Assembly (NCBI RefSeq): GCF_001039355.2
Contig: NW_019775781.1
Span: 56,559-105,160, forward strand
Length of the DNA stretch: 48,602 nt
Origin: Lingula anatina
Lineage: Eukaryota > Brachiopoda > Lingulata > Lingulida > Lingulidae
Direction of reading: 5' to 3'
Each line of letters begins with the position of its first letter. Positions within the stretch are counted from its first letter, which is position 1. This document shows, piece after piece, positions 1-18,408 of the stretch. The position numbers and the translations under genes were made by a program. The notes below the pieces were generated by a model. The model was not told the origin of the DNA. It did not search any database and was given only the letters and a program-made list of their open reading frames with translations.

Positions 1-370
1 GAAAAAATAGCCTAAATTCACTAAAAATGACCCAATCACGCTGATTTTCGAACTTGACCTGCGTATTAAGTATATTCATCAGTTCTGTAAGTTTCAAGCC
101 AAAAAGTAAAATGGTTTTCCACTTATCGTGTTATCGGTGCTGCATATATGCTGAAAAAAGTGAAAAAACAGCATAAATTCCCTATAAGTGACCCGATCAT
201 GCTGATTTTCGAACTCGACCTGCGTATTATGAATATTCATCAGTTCTGTAAGTTTCAAACAAAAAGAAAAAACAGTTTTCTACTTATCGTGTTATCGGTA
301 AAAGTGCACGGCGACGGCGACGACAGACGCAGATGACGGCTATATGTACAGACACATCTGTGTCTGTACA
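1..370. repeat. Interspersed repeat, partial tandem copies
   Basis: A segment containing 'cgaacttgacctgcgtatta' and 'attcatcagttctgtaagtt' occurs at about 38-100, again at about 206-260, and again at 5347-5395 beside the second PRPF40A copy. It ends in a GACGGC-rich stretch (about 310-335) and a small hairpin, 'tgtacagacacatctgtgtc', followed by 'tgtacataaaa'. The same hairpin end recurs alone at about 3490-3530 and 7380-7412, so it is a dispersed element or element terminus. I see no coding capacity beyond short open frames. The element family is not identified. Confidence 0.6.
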
Positions 371-413
371 TAAAAATCAGGAAGGGTTGATTTCAGCTGA
401 CAGTCATCCTTAC

Positions 414-4826
<4,413 letters not shown>

Positions 4827-5171
4827 GTTGTTTCGCAATGCATTGTGGGAAGACCGGTAAAAATAAAAGGACTCTCCATAATTTGGCCTCATTTTCGGTA
4901 CGTTAGCCCACATTATAAACCGAAAGCGAAAGGGATTTCTTTTTTTCTTCCCTTTTTTATTTTATTTTAAAGAAGTCACATAATGCGATATACCTGGATC
5001 GGCTTTTTTAACACAACCTTAATCACCACGTTCGGTATATATTGTCCCTAAGCTTCCTATTTTATATTCAGTAATTGACCTTTAAACATGTAACGTTGCT
5101 TAACAGATTTAAAAGACAAAAATTGATTTTTTAAACCAGGGAAATTGATTTTTTGTACCGTCCAGAAGCCA

Positions 5172-5258
5172 GGGCCGTAGCCTGAGCAAAATGCCAGGGG
5201 GGGCAGTAAGCGGACACGAGAGGGCGAAGCCCCCGAGAGGGGAGGGTGTGGGAGGGGG
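5172..5258. repeat. GC-rich interspersed repeat fragment before an N
   Basis: The stretch starting 'ccagggccgtagcctgagca' and running through G-rich tracts to the N at 5259 is very different in composition from the flanking AT-rich DNA. It is absent at the equivalent point in copy B (about 9046). It looks like the truncated end of a transposable element that breaks off at a contig edge. No family is assigned. Confidence 0.45.
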
Positions 5259-5259
5259 N
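5259..5259. other. Unresolved base at the junction of the two PRPF40A copies
   Basis: A single N lies exactly between the end of block A and the start of block B. This is what end-to-end joining of two overlapping or allelic contigs would leave. Confidence 0.7.
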
Positions 5260-5559
5260 CACTTATCATGTTATCGGTGCTGCATATATGCTGAAAAAAG
5301 TGAAAAAACAGCATAAATTCCCTATAAGTGACCCGATCATGCTGATTTTCGAACTTGACCTCCGTATTACGAATATTCATCAGTTCTGTAGGTTTCAAGC
5401 CAAAAGAAAAAACAGTTTTCCACTTATCGTGTTATCGGTAAAAGTGCACGGCGACGGCGACGACAGCGACGGCGACGACAGACGCAGATGATGGCTATAT
5501 GTACAGACACATCTGTGTCTGTACATAAAAATTCAGCCTTCAGAAAATTTAATGGATTA

Positions 5560-8718
<3,159 letters not shown>

Positions 8719-9597
8719 GTTGTTTCGCAATGCATTGTGGGAAGACCGGTAAAAATAAAAGGACTCTCCATAATTTGGCCTCATTTTCGGTACGTTAGCC
8801 CACATTATAAACCGAAAGCGAAAGGGATTTCTTTTTTTCTTCCCTTTTTTATTTTATTTTAAAGAAGTCACATAATGCGATATACCTGTATCGGCTTTTT
8901 TAACACAACCTTAATCACCACGTTCGGTATATATTGTCCCTAAGCTTCCTATTTTATATTCAGTAATTGACCTTTAAACATGTAACGTTGCTTAACAGAT
9001 TTAAAAGACAAAAATTGATTTTTTAAACAATTTTGTACCGTCCAGAAGCTGAGAAGCTTTGAAGTCTCGCATCCTTATTAAAAGAAAAAAAGCTGTGTAT
9101 CTTGATTATGCATGAATTTAGAAGCTGGATTCAATGAGATCAAATAATTATAAATATTTTCTTGTGTAAATTAAAAATTTTGTAACAAATATTCAGTGTC
9201 CATATTTTTTCAGTCTTTGTGTAAAACATTTCTATTGATTTATGAAACTTCTATATTATAAATTCAAGTGTGGTCCTCGATCTTTATTCACATTAATTCT
9301 CTCAGATGTGTACCAAATATATTTGGCCATATCCATCCAAGAATAAAATAGAAATATAGAATAAACTTACTAAAATATAGTGATGCAGGGCCTATTTTGC
9401 TCATACTTTTGGTCAATTTCTGATTTTCACAGAAAAGCAAAACCTCATTTTCCCTGTTTTTATAGTTTTAAAATTATTTTATGTATTTTGCTTATTTAAT
9501 TGGTCCTTTTATAACTTTGTCTGAAATAGTGTGTAAAAATTTTTTATGCAAAATGTCAACTGAGTTACTATGACCACATTCAGATTCAAACATTGTA

Positions 9598-9823
9598 CCA
9601 GCTAGATCGATCCAACTCCGCGCGGCGGACTCTCGTGAAGTGTTTCCGACACGCCTCCTTGAGTACTTAATTACTTAACTACACCCTAGAGCTCGAGGAG
9701 ACGTGTCAGACATTGAAGTCAGTCATAGCAAGGAGTTATAATTGTTATAACTCCTTGGTTATAGTGACTGCGCTTAGGATCTACCGTACAATCTCCAGCT
9801 GGGTTGGATATAGATCCAGCTAG
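9598..9823. mobile_element. Foldback element with perfect internal hairpin
   Basis: Imperfect inverted ends ('ctagatcgatccaac' on the left, complement of 'gttggatatagatccagctag' on the right) bound a GC-richer stretch. Inside, AAGGAGTTATAA at 9730-9741 and its exact complement at 9745-9756 form a 12-bp stem with a 3-nt loop. Non-coding; probably a small non-autonomous DNA element. Confidence 0.45.
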
Positions 9824-11109
9824 AATGTTGGGTTTATCTGAACACTCCCTATTTTCACTTGACTTTTAAAAATCACACGACCTTTGTCTTAAAATGTTTT
9901 CAAATAGAGATGGTAATTTATCTGACAACAGTGACAATTACGCAGAAATCTAAGGAGACAGTCACTAAGGAGTGCTCTTCTTAATTGCGCATCGGATGTG
10001 CCAAGTGTCTGTGATCACAGCTAACACAATGCAGACAATCAGAGGTCAGAGTTCCATTCACTGCGGAGAACAGAAGCAACCGGAAGTAGAGATGAATCAT
10101 CTTCTCTCTCAGGAAACACTCTTATCTCCTCTCGAATTAAATCATGAAATTTTCAGAATACAGGATATATAGACTCTTTTCGTGGATAGTTTAATTCGGG
10201 TGAGTATTATTTCTCACAACGATTATATGAATTTTGTGTTTTTACTAATTTGGAGCGTAGATGAACTGAATTTCCTTCTAAATAATCCTAGTCTAGTGTC
10301 TAGTTCAGAATATTGCATAGAAAATGCCGATTCGTCAGATGTCGGTGTTATCGTCTGCCTGGCCGCGGAGTCTGTAGCTCAGCGGGTTGTGTGATAGTTT
10401 ACTCTAAATGGAAGGTATCGTCTGCCGGCTGATAAACGCTCACTTTTATAATACTTTATTTGAACTGAAGTCATATGAAGAGTAGCGTCTCAGTGTTCGC
10501 AAGGGAAGTGCGTATCTCAGAATTCTGTTTTTTCTTTACGTGAAAATGGAAAGAACAGAGTAATATGAATAATTTTAGTAGAGCTTTTAAGAGCATTTTG
10601 TTATTATCTGTACATCCAGTTTATGGTGATTTCATTGAAGAAATCACCGCAAAATGCCGGTATCACTGTGCTGAATTAGAATAAACTGTAAGCTGATCAA
10701 TATTGGATAAACTATCACCATAGTATGTTCACCTCTTTATTGACCCTTGAAAATGCCTGTCACAACATAATATGATTATCCACATTGACCTTTATTTTGC
10801 ACTTCTAATAAGCAATGTGCACATGCAATTATTTTGCTACCATTTCAGATATTTAATTTTTTTTTTCTTTTCGTTTAACCAAAATACATTTGATTGGGTG
10901 CATAGCCATGTTCACATACAACCCTTTTTACCCACTATTTATTTATCCACTAGGAAAACAAAACTTATTTCAGAACAGAAAGATGAACAAAATTACTGAT
11001 ATTATTGGCAAAATGGTTGAAATATTTTACATTTTGCCCTACCCAGTCCAAATATATTTCCCATTTGGTTTAAATCTACATCAGTAATTACTTGATCTTT
11101 TCAAATTAA

Positions 11110-11330
11110 AAAAAAAAAAAACTTTCGGATACATAATTTAATAGTCACAAAAATTATATTTCTATTTGGCATTTTTAGTGCATCCATTGCATCGAATAGA
11201 ACTATATCGTAGCCTGCTTTTTAATTTTGTTGTTACTACTCATGGGACTGATATAATTGTAAGAAATTATGACATATCTGTAATTTTAACATTTTTCCCC
11301 CCTTATTAGAAGTATCGAGCAATTAAGGTA
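11110..11330. repeat. Dispersed AT-rich repeat family, member 1
   Basis: Shares an ordered set of blocks with 28930-29165 and 31405-31630: a 'gatacat/gatgtaatttta' block, a 'gtagcctgctttttaatttt' type core with 'gttgct/gttgtt', an 'aagaaattatgac' block, and a terminal 'tttttcccc' or 'tttctcccc' block. Spacing is the same in all three, which marks an old dispersed element of about 220 bp. Confidence 0.5.
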
Positions 11331-11354
11331 TACATGTCACCGAGACTCTTAACA

Positions 11355-12118
11355 TCCTCTGTACATATAGACTATAGTATACTCTATCTGTCTATAGCCA
11401 GCACAGTGAATCCAAGTAGAACAGTCTTCACATATTCTGTGTATATAGACTATAGTACACTCTATCTGTCTATAGCCAGCACAGTGAATCCAAGTAGAAC
11501 AGTCTTCACATATTGTGTGTATATAGACTATAGTACACTCTCTCTGGTCTATAGCCAGCACAGTAAATCCAAGTAGAACTGTCTTCACATATTCTGTGTA
11601 CATATAGACTATAGTACACTCTATCTGTCTATAGATAGCACAGTGAATCCAAGTAGAACAGTCTTCACATATTCTGTGTATATAGACTATAGTACACTCT
11701 ATCTGTCTATAGCCAGCACAGTGAATCCAAGTAGAACAGTCTTCACATATTCTGTGTATATAGACTATAGTACACTCTCTCTGGCCTATAGCCAGCACAG
11801 TAAATCCAAGTAGAACTGTCTTCACATATTCTGTGTACATATAGACTATAGTACACTCTATCTGTCTATAGACAGCACAGTGAATCCAAGTAGAACAGTC
11901 TTCACATATTCTGTGTATATAGACTATAGTACACTCTATCTGTTCTATAGCCAGCACAGTGAATCCAAGTAGAACAGTCTTCACATATTCTGTGTATATA
12001 GACTATAGTACACTCTCTCTGTCTATAGCCAGCACAGTGAATCCAAGTAGAACAGTCTTCACATATTCTGTGTATATAGACTATAGTACATCTATCTGGT
12101 CTATAGCCAGCACAGTGA
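11355..12118. repeat. 78-bp minisatellite, about ten units
   Basis: Unit of 78 bp (variants of about 79-82 bp) built around 'tatagactatagtacactct' and 'aatccaagtagaacagtctt'. Variants ('gtacata' for 'gtata', 'tctctgg' for 'tatctg') recur in a regular order, suggesting segmental copying of several units at once. The period gives a spurious 211-aa open frame on the minus strand and shorter ones on the plus strand; these are not genes. Confidence 0.9.
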
Positions 12119-12944
12119 GGCATGGTATGATGTCTGCACATGTGGGAGACTGATTGATCATTTTGTCAATATTTATAATAGACCTTTGTCTTCACAGGCA
12201 GCATAGCATTCCTGCTACACTTTAGCCTGAATAAGGCACATATCCTGGGTGCATGGAATATCACATTGGGGTTAAATTAAATTGAAGGGTAATGAAGATT
12301 ACAAACTTTTTTCTTTTTCTCCTTCTTTGAGTACATACTTGTCTCAGGCTCAGTTGAGCATGGTGTATTGTAAATATTTTGTTCAACTGACAACATTTGG
12401 TTTGGTGATAGCAGTCCTGCTGTAGATAAAGCGTCCAGCTATAGATAAAAGATAATTGAACAAAATAGAGAGTAATAGTACATTTTAGGACTTTGTAAAC
12501 ATGTTGAATTTTACAAGGGTGAAACTTTCAGCTCATTTTTTAAAGTTAAAAAAAATTCAAGTTTCAGTGTAACATGTACTGGTATACCTATCTTTGACAG
12601 AGATTCACATATGGACTCGTATAGAACCAAGATATTGATTCTTGTCTCATGCTAAATGAGAGATGATAAATGAATTTGTACTTGCCATCATCAGTATTGT
12701 TACATGATATTCAGGATGCATTTTTATCAGGAAGATTTCTGGCACAGAGAGTTAATGCACAGGATATATCTGGCAGGAGATGTGAAAGATACTTTTTTTT
12801 TCTGAAATACTTTATAAGTTCCCTGTTCAGTTATATAAAAGAATATGATGTATCAACAAGGAAGCTTCCTGGATCAATTTCTAGAAATATTTCTTCCTTT
12901 TTATTGGCCCCAAAAAGAATCAAATTTGGTAAGTAGTTTGTAAG

Positions 12945-13265
12945 CTGCCTGTGTAGTGACTGATTGTGTTAGCTGTGACAGTGTGTTAGATGTGGTGACT
13001 CACTGATTGTGTTAGCTGTGACAGTGTGTTAGATATGATGACTGATTGTGTTAGCTGTGACAGTGTGTTAGGTGTGGTGACTGATTGTGTAAGCTGTGAC
13101 AGTGTTTTAGGTGTGGTGACTGATTGTGTAAGCTGTGACAGTGTGTTAGGTGTGGTGACTGATTGTGTTAGCTGTGACAATGTATTAGATATGGTGACTG
13201 ATTGTGTTACTGTTTGCTGTGACAGTGTGTTAGGTGTGGTGACTGATTGTGTTAGCTGTGACAGT
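12945..13265. repeat. 39-bp minisatellite just before RAPH1 coding exon 1
   Basis: About eight units of 39 bp, each with 'gtgttagctgtgacagtgtg' followed by 'ttaggtgtggtgactgatt'. The array ends about 45 bp before the acceptor of the first recognised coding exon (13310). Related 'tgttagctgtgacag' motifs reappear in later introns of the same gene. Confidence 0.85.
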
Positions 13266-13309
13266 GGATTGTTATCTGGTTGTGTCAAGTACCCTGATTT
13301 TACTTTCAG

Positions 13310-13404
13310 ATCCCTCAATGGAGAGTACCAGTGATGACAGTGATGTGGAAGGGCAGGAGGATGAGTTGGGAGCTTGGCTTGGACAGCTGGAAACACTGAG
13401 TCTG
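13310..13404 (+). CDS. RAPH1: RAPH1 coding exon 1 (N-terminal helix)
   Basis: Acceptor TTTCAG before 13310, ATG at 13318, donor CTG|GTGAGT at 13404/13405, phase 0. It encodes an acidic start followed by DELGAWLGQLETLSL, which matches the vertebrate lamellipodin FGAWLGELDKL helix. In RIAM the equivalent N-terminal helix binds talin; that role here is inferred. Confidence 0.85.
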
Positions 13405-16400
13405 GTGAGTACAGACTGTCAGTGTGTTAGGTGAGACACGGAAATTGTGTCAGCTATGATGCTAGAAATGTGTTGTAGATGTGATTAAAAATTGCATGTC
13501 ACATCATCATTATACATTAGAAAGAGTGATCAAATCATGACCCCCCAGAAATGGATGGGGATAGAGGATATATAACAGTAGAAGTGGTAGAGTGATCAAA
13601 TTATGACATAACAGTAGAAGTGGTAGAGAGATCAAATCATAACTCCCCAGAAATGGATGGGGATAGAGGATCAGGTCTATCCAACTACCAGACTCAGCAC
13701 CGAATGATCCAGAATTCACCGGTAGATCAGACCACACTACCCATTTTCAAGGTGTGTATCAGATCGCATTATACAGTATCATACCCTGAACAAATTTTGA
13801 GTGGTGATGCAATGCTTTTCAACCCCGCTGAGAATCATCACTATCACATCGCATACTAGGCAAGAGCGGTGTCGCGTCTGGGTAGGCCTGGAGGATACAT
13901 AAATTGCAGGTGGAATGCTATAGTGTAGCATAATGATTGAACATTTGGATGTTTTTTTACCTGTTGTCCAATTTTATAAGAACAAAACACAATAATAGAT
14001 TATTGAGACCCTTTGTATAGAAGTTCACCAGTTAATATTACAGACGTGCTGAAAACTTTTCAGAATGGCCGGACATTTGGACCGGCAGTAATGAAAAAAT
14101 TTGCCAGACCAAATGAATTTTTGTCGGACCGAAAATCACCCTATTCGTTTGAGACATATCACCAGTATGATTAGGTAGCTTACTTTGTTTGTGGATGTGA
14201 TAGGTTTGAAATGGAGGGGAAAAATGCTTTGGGTTTTATATAATTTTATTGGTGAAATATATCGAATGACGAATGCAAATTCAAAATTGTGGTTCTTAAA
14301 ACTCTTGTCGGTCTTTTGGACTGACCAAGTCCAATTTTTTACTGGTCCAGACAAAATTTCCCGGTCATGACCGCTCGGACGGACAGTTTCAGCATGTCTG
14401 TATTATAGACAGGTCTTCAAGGGTCTGGATAATTTTATTTTTGTTCTATTCCATTATGGCTAAGCTTGGCATTGATCAGTGACTGCCATGTCTGGAATAG
14501 CTGTATCCAACACATTTGATTTGATTTGCCTTGCGCTGCATAAGAATTATGGTAGGGTTACCAGTTTCCCAGCCATTCTCCTGGAGGCATAGATCTACTT
14601 TTCTCACAGCTGTCTGATGATTAAGTTTGGATATGACTGTCAGATAATACATATTAATAATTGTTAGTCCTTTTTGGTAATTAGCCAGTCTAAACATAGA
14701 AATAAAAATATATTTTTTAGAGAAAATTTAGGCAAAAAGATCAAAGAAATGGGGGCATGTGGTGTTTTAATCTGCTGATGAAGGCCAGATCAATAGTGAT
14801 GTTGGATAGACTTGAGAGACAACACTGCCAGTAGTATAAGCAGATCATTTAAGGTTGTTTTATGGAAACTATCATCTGTTTGAGAGGTTTATTATGTATG
14901 TAGGATTAATTAGAGAGCAGGATATTATTTGGTGAATATATCAGTTTAAATAGAGAAAAAATCTGAAATCTACATAACACACTTACAGGCAAAATGTAGA
15001 TTGGTTAAAATAAATGAAATCTTAGATCCAATGTTTTGATAATGAGCTGTTACACTTACATCAAAAATTAGATATTTTTGAAATGATGTAGATCTTGGAT
15101 TAGTACTAGTAGTAGTAAGAAGTATTGTAGAATTTTACACTAGATATAAAGAGGCACTACAGCATCCAAGCTCTGGTCCAGACATCACAGATTCATGCTT
15201 AGTAATAGACTGTGGCTGGCAGCTTCAGGTAGCTTCAGGTAGCGTTAGGTAGCAGAGGCCAGGTGAGCTGTCACTCAGACCAGGTGTTAACACTGTCTGC
15301 TCACCTGGACAGTAAATGTCAACAGTCTTGATTACCTGACAAATATCCCTGTTAACACCTCAAGAAGCAGATAATGAGGACATTGATGGTTGTAGATCTG
15401 TCAATGATTCTTTTCCTGCAATCATGGAGCTTGCGTACTAGTACTAGTAGACTGCTGACTACTGTGAAGTCCATCTGGCAGTATTGGTCTGAGAGCATCT
15501 TACCAATGAAAAGACCACATGTATATATTAGATAAATGAACTATTGTTGCCAGTAGAAGAACGAAAACTATTGTCCACACACTCCCAGTTTAACAGGAAC
15601 TCACTAGGAAGCTGTCCTCAGGTGTAAGATGAGGACAGTTCCTACATGTAGTGAGGCAGGCAGTTTAGGTTTAAAATTTTTGTAACAAAGTTTTCTCCTC
15701 TTACCATCTTAATCAGTGATAAGTAGTAAATTTTTGTTGGAATAATGCTAGAGCAATTCCATGGAAAAAAAGGGCAATTTTTTCATTTACTTTGAACTTA
15801 AGCATAGTTAATATATATATATAAATTATGTTCAGTGTTATTGTTTGGCTTAATACACAGTACTAGTAGTAGTACAGCACACTATTGGAACAAATGGCAT
15901 GATAATGACCAGATAATAACCAGATATAATGACCAGCTATAAGGGCCATCTGTCACCTGGAACATACATATTGCACTTATCCTGAACACTAAAGTGTGTG
16001 TGTGTGTGTGCATGTATATGTGTGTGCATGCATGCTAGTATGGAGTATGTGTATGCTTGTGCGTGTGTGCATGCATATATATATATATTGCACTTATCCT
16101 GAATACTAATGTATGTGTTAGTATGAAGTATATATGTATGTATGTATGTATGCATGCACATATGTGTGTGAATGCTTGGTGTATTTATATGTATGTTTGC
16201 ATATGTATTTGTATGTATGTGTGTGTAGTAGTAATGAATTATGTAAGTATATATGTGCACTTATTCTGGCTGTATGTCTGTGTGTTTAGTCCTCAATATA
16301 ACATCTCTAGCATACATACACAAATATATACACGCACATGCATAAAGTTTAAGGGCCCCTTTACACTGGACGGCGTCCTTTCTGCGTCCCTTCTGCGTTC

Positions 16401-17670
16401 AAAAATGTGGTCAGGACGCTCAACGATCGCCAAAGCAATTAAATCATGTCTCAGTGTAAAGGCGTCTGCGTCCCTTGTGCGTCCTTTGAACGACCGAATC
16501 TTGATTTTACCTNGTCCAGTGTAAAGGGGGTTTAAGTGACAATACATGCAAAAGAGTGTAATAGATAGGGCACTCTAAGACCCCATTTCCAGAGATTAGA
16601 TCGATCTACTTTAGATCGACCTAAATCCCTGGGGGTTCATGCTAAATAGCTGTCAGCCGAGCAGACACGAAAGTTAATTACCCCCTTACAGCTTGTAGTA
16701 GGCGGGACGGACATTTTAGCCGGATTATCTGACAGTAATCTAGTGAGACTCCCCGCGGGGATAGATCGATCTAAAAGCTCTTGGAATACAGCCTAAGTGT
16801 TTAATTTTCAAGCAAAGGCAATAACCTTCATTCACAGTAACAGTACATTCATGTACTAGTTCAGTAGGCAGACACAGTCCAATCCTTAATGAGATTTATG
16901 ACTACCACTGAAAATACCATTAAACCAACCAGCAGAGTATGTTAGGAAATACTACACCATAATGCCTGCTTTTAGCCACATTAATTGATCTGAATGTGTG
17001 TTTTGACTTGATAGTGGTCACTGTTCATTAGTTCATTACACAGCCAGACAGTATAGGTATAAATCCTAGGTCATTGAAGGAGGGGCCAGTTACTATAACT
17101 GAGGCTGCACACCCTGACAAGTAGAGTCATATACATATATCCAGGTTATACAGTGGTCTACTTTCTGACAATAGATGTATATATGTGATACTCAGGGTGT
17201 ACAATATCACTGGGTGTGGAATGGAAAGCTGTAGAACTATTTCCTCTATAACTCAGGGTGCACAATATTACTGGGTGTGGAATGGAAAGCTGTAGGACCA
17301 TTTTTTGTCCCATGTTAATTAAGGCTACAACTCTGTGTCCACAGACCTTTTTATTGCAAAATAAAAAAGAAAGATAACTAAAGTAAATGTTTAAAAAATG
17401 GAAACAGCTGTTATGTTGCCAGTGTGTAGAGAAACTGTTTGTTTTCACATATAGAGACAAATGAAGAATAAGCACTAAAAGCCAAAATATATGACCAAAC
17501 CCTTGGTTAAAAAAATGAAAATAATGTCACATATTTAACTTTTGCATCTGTTCTTGTAGCTATTGAGGAGGTTGAACTACCTCAGTCAGGTTACTGCTCT
17601 AGCTCCCCTCTCTCTCTATCTATCTAGCTCTCTCTATCTCTCCCTCTCTTCTCTCTCTCTAGCTATCTTT

Positions 17671-17704
<34 letters not shown>

Positions 17705-18269
17705 TAGCTAGCATCTATGGCCCCATTCAGATTGAGAAGAGCCGAGTGCTAACAAGGCCACGACCTAAATATGGCGGACCTACATGAAAGGAAGACTGCT
17801 TAATCCTGTAATGGTCTCAGACTCTCTCCGCCTCTCACACAGCTCCCCATGCGTTGTCCCTCAACCGGTTGAATTGAGCCGAGATTTAATTAGTGCCCCA
17901 GCAGGGACGACGGGTGGAGAAGCGTGTGAAAGGCGGAGAGACCATTACAGGATTACTGGTAAGCGTTCTTCCTTTCATGTAGGTCCACCATATTTAGGTC
18001 ATGGCCTAGCTAGCACTCGGCTGTTCTCAATCTGAATGGTCCCTACCTAGCTCTCTCTCTCCTATCTCTCTAGACAGCTGCTATACAAGGTGTTCCATAC
18101 AATGTTTATGTAGTCTGGGGCTCCTTAGCTGATGTACAAATCATTATGTTACACCAACACACCTGACAGCTGGAGTTGTGTTCATTATGGCTCCCCTTCC
18201 CCCCCCCTCTCTCTAGCTCTCTCACTCTCTATCTCCCCCCACACACACTCTCTCTTTCTCTCTCTCTCT

Positions 18270-18310
<41 letters not shown>

Positions 18311-18374
18311 AATCTTGAATTAATGTTACAAGGATAGCATCTCTGCATATGTACAGAAAAAAAAAACACACACA

Positions 18375-18408
<34 letters not shown>

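Larger units (their letters stand above)
9051..13309. other. Upstream/intergenic DNA with no recognised gene
   Basis: Between the PRPF40A 5' end and the first recognised lamellipodin coding exon I see no convincing coding exon. Short open frames at 9972-10394, 10772-11087 and 12670-12936 have no recognisable motif. One or more non-coding first exons of the lamellipodin gene should lie here or further upstream, because the frame before its first ATG reaches an acceptor without a stop. Repeats in this stretch are listed separately. Confidence 0.5.

Noticed and set aside
10367-10440. tRNA A-box-like 'tagctcagcggg'
   Set aside because: No credible B box or cloverleaf follows at the right distance, so neither a tRNA gene nor a clear tRNA-derived SINE can be supported.
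11349-11984. 211-aa minus-strand open frame of repeating 'TVLLGFTVLA' peptides
   Set aside because: Pure 78-bp minisatellite read in frame, with no start context, domain or non-repeat portion.
12945-13265. CRISPR-like regular repeats
   Set aside because: Units are contiguous without unique spacers, and the DNA is eukaryotic; this is a minisatellite. The same applies to all the arrays here.
13026-13396. Open frames on both strands through the 39-bp repeats
   Set aside because: Repeat-driven; the real exon starts at 13310 in a different context.
15937-16524. 155-aa plus and 107-aa minus open frames rich in Cys/Val or His/Thr
   Set aside because: Translated GT/TATG microsatellite; the equivalent in the second block has a different length and frame.
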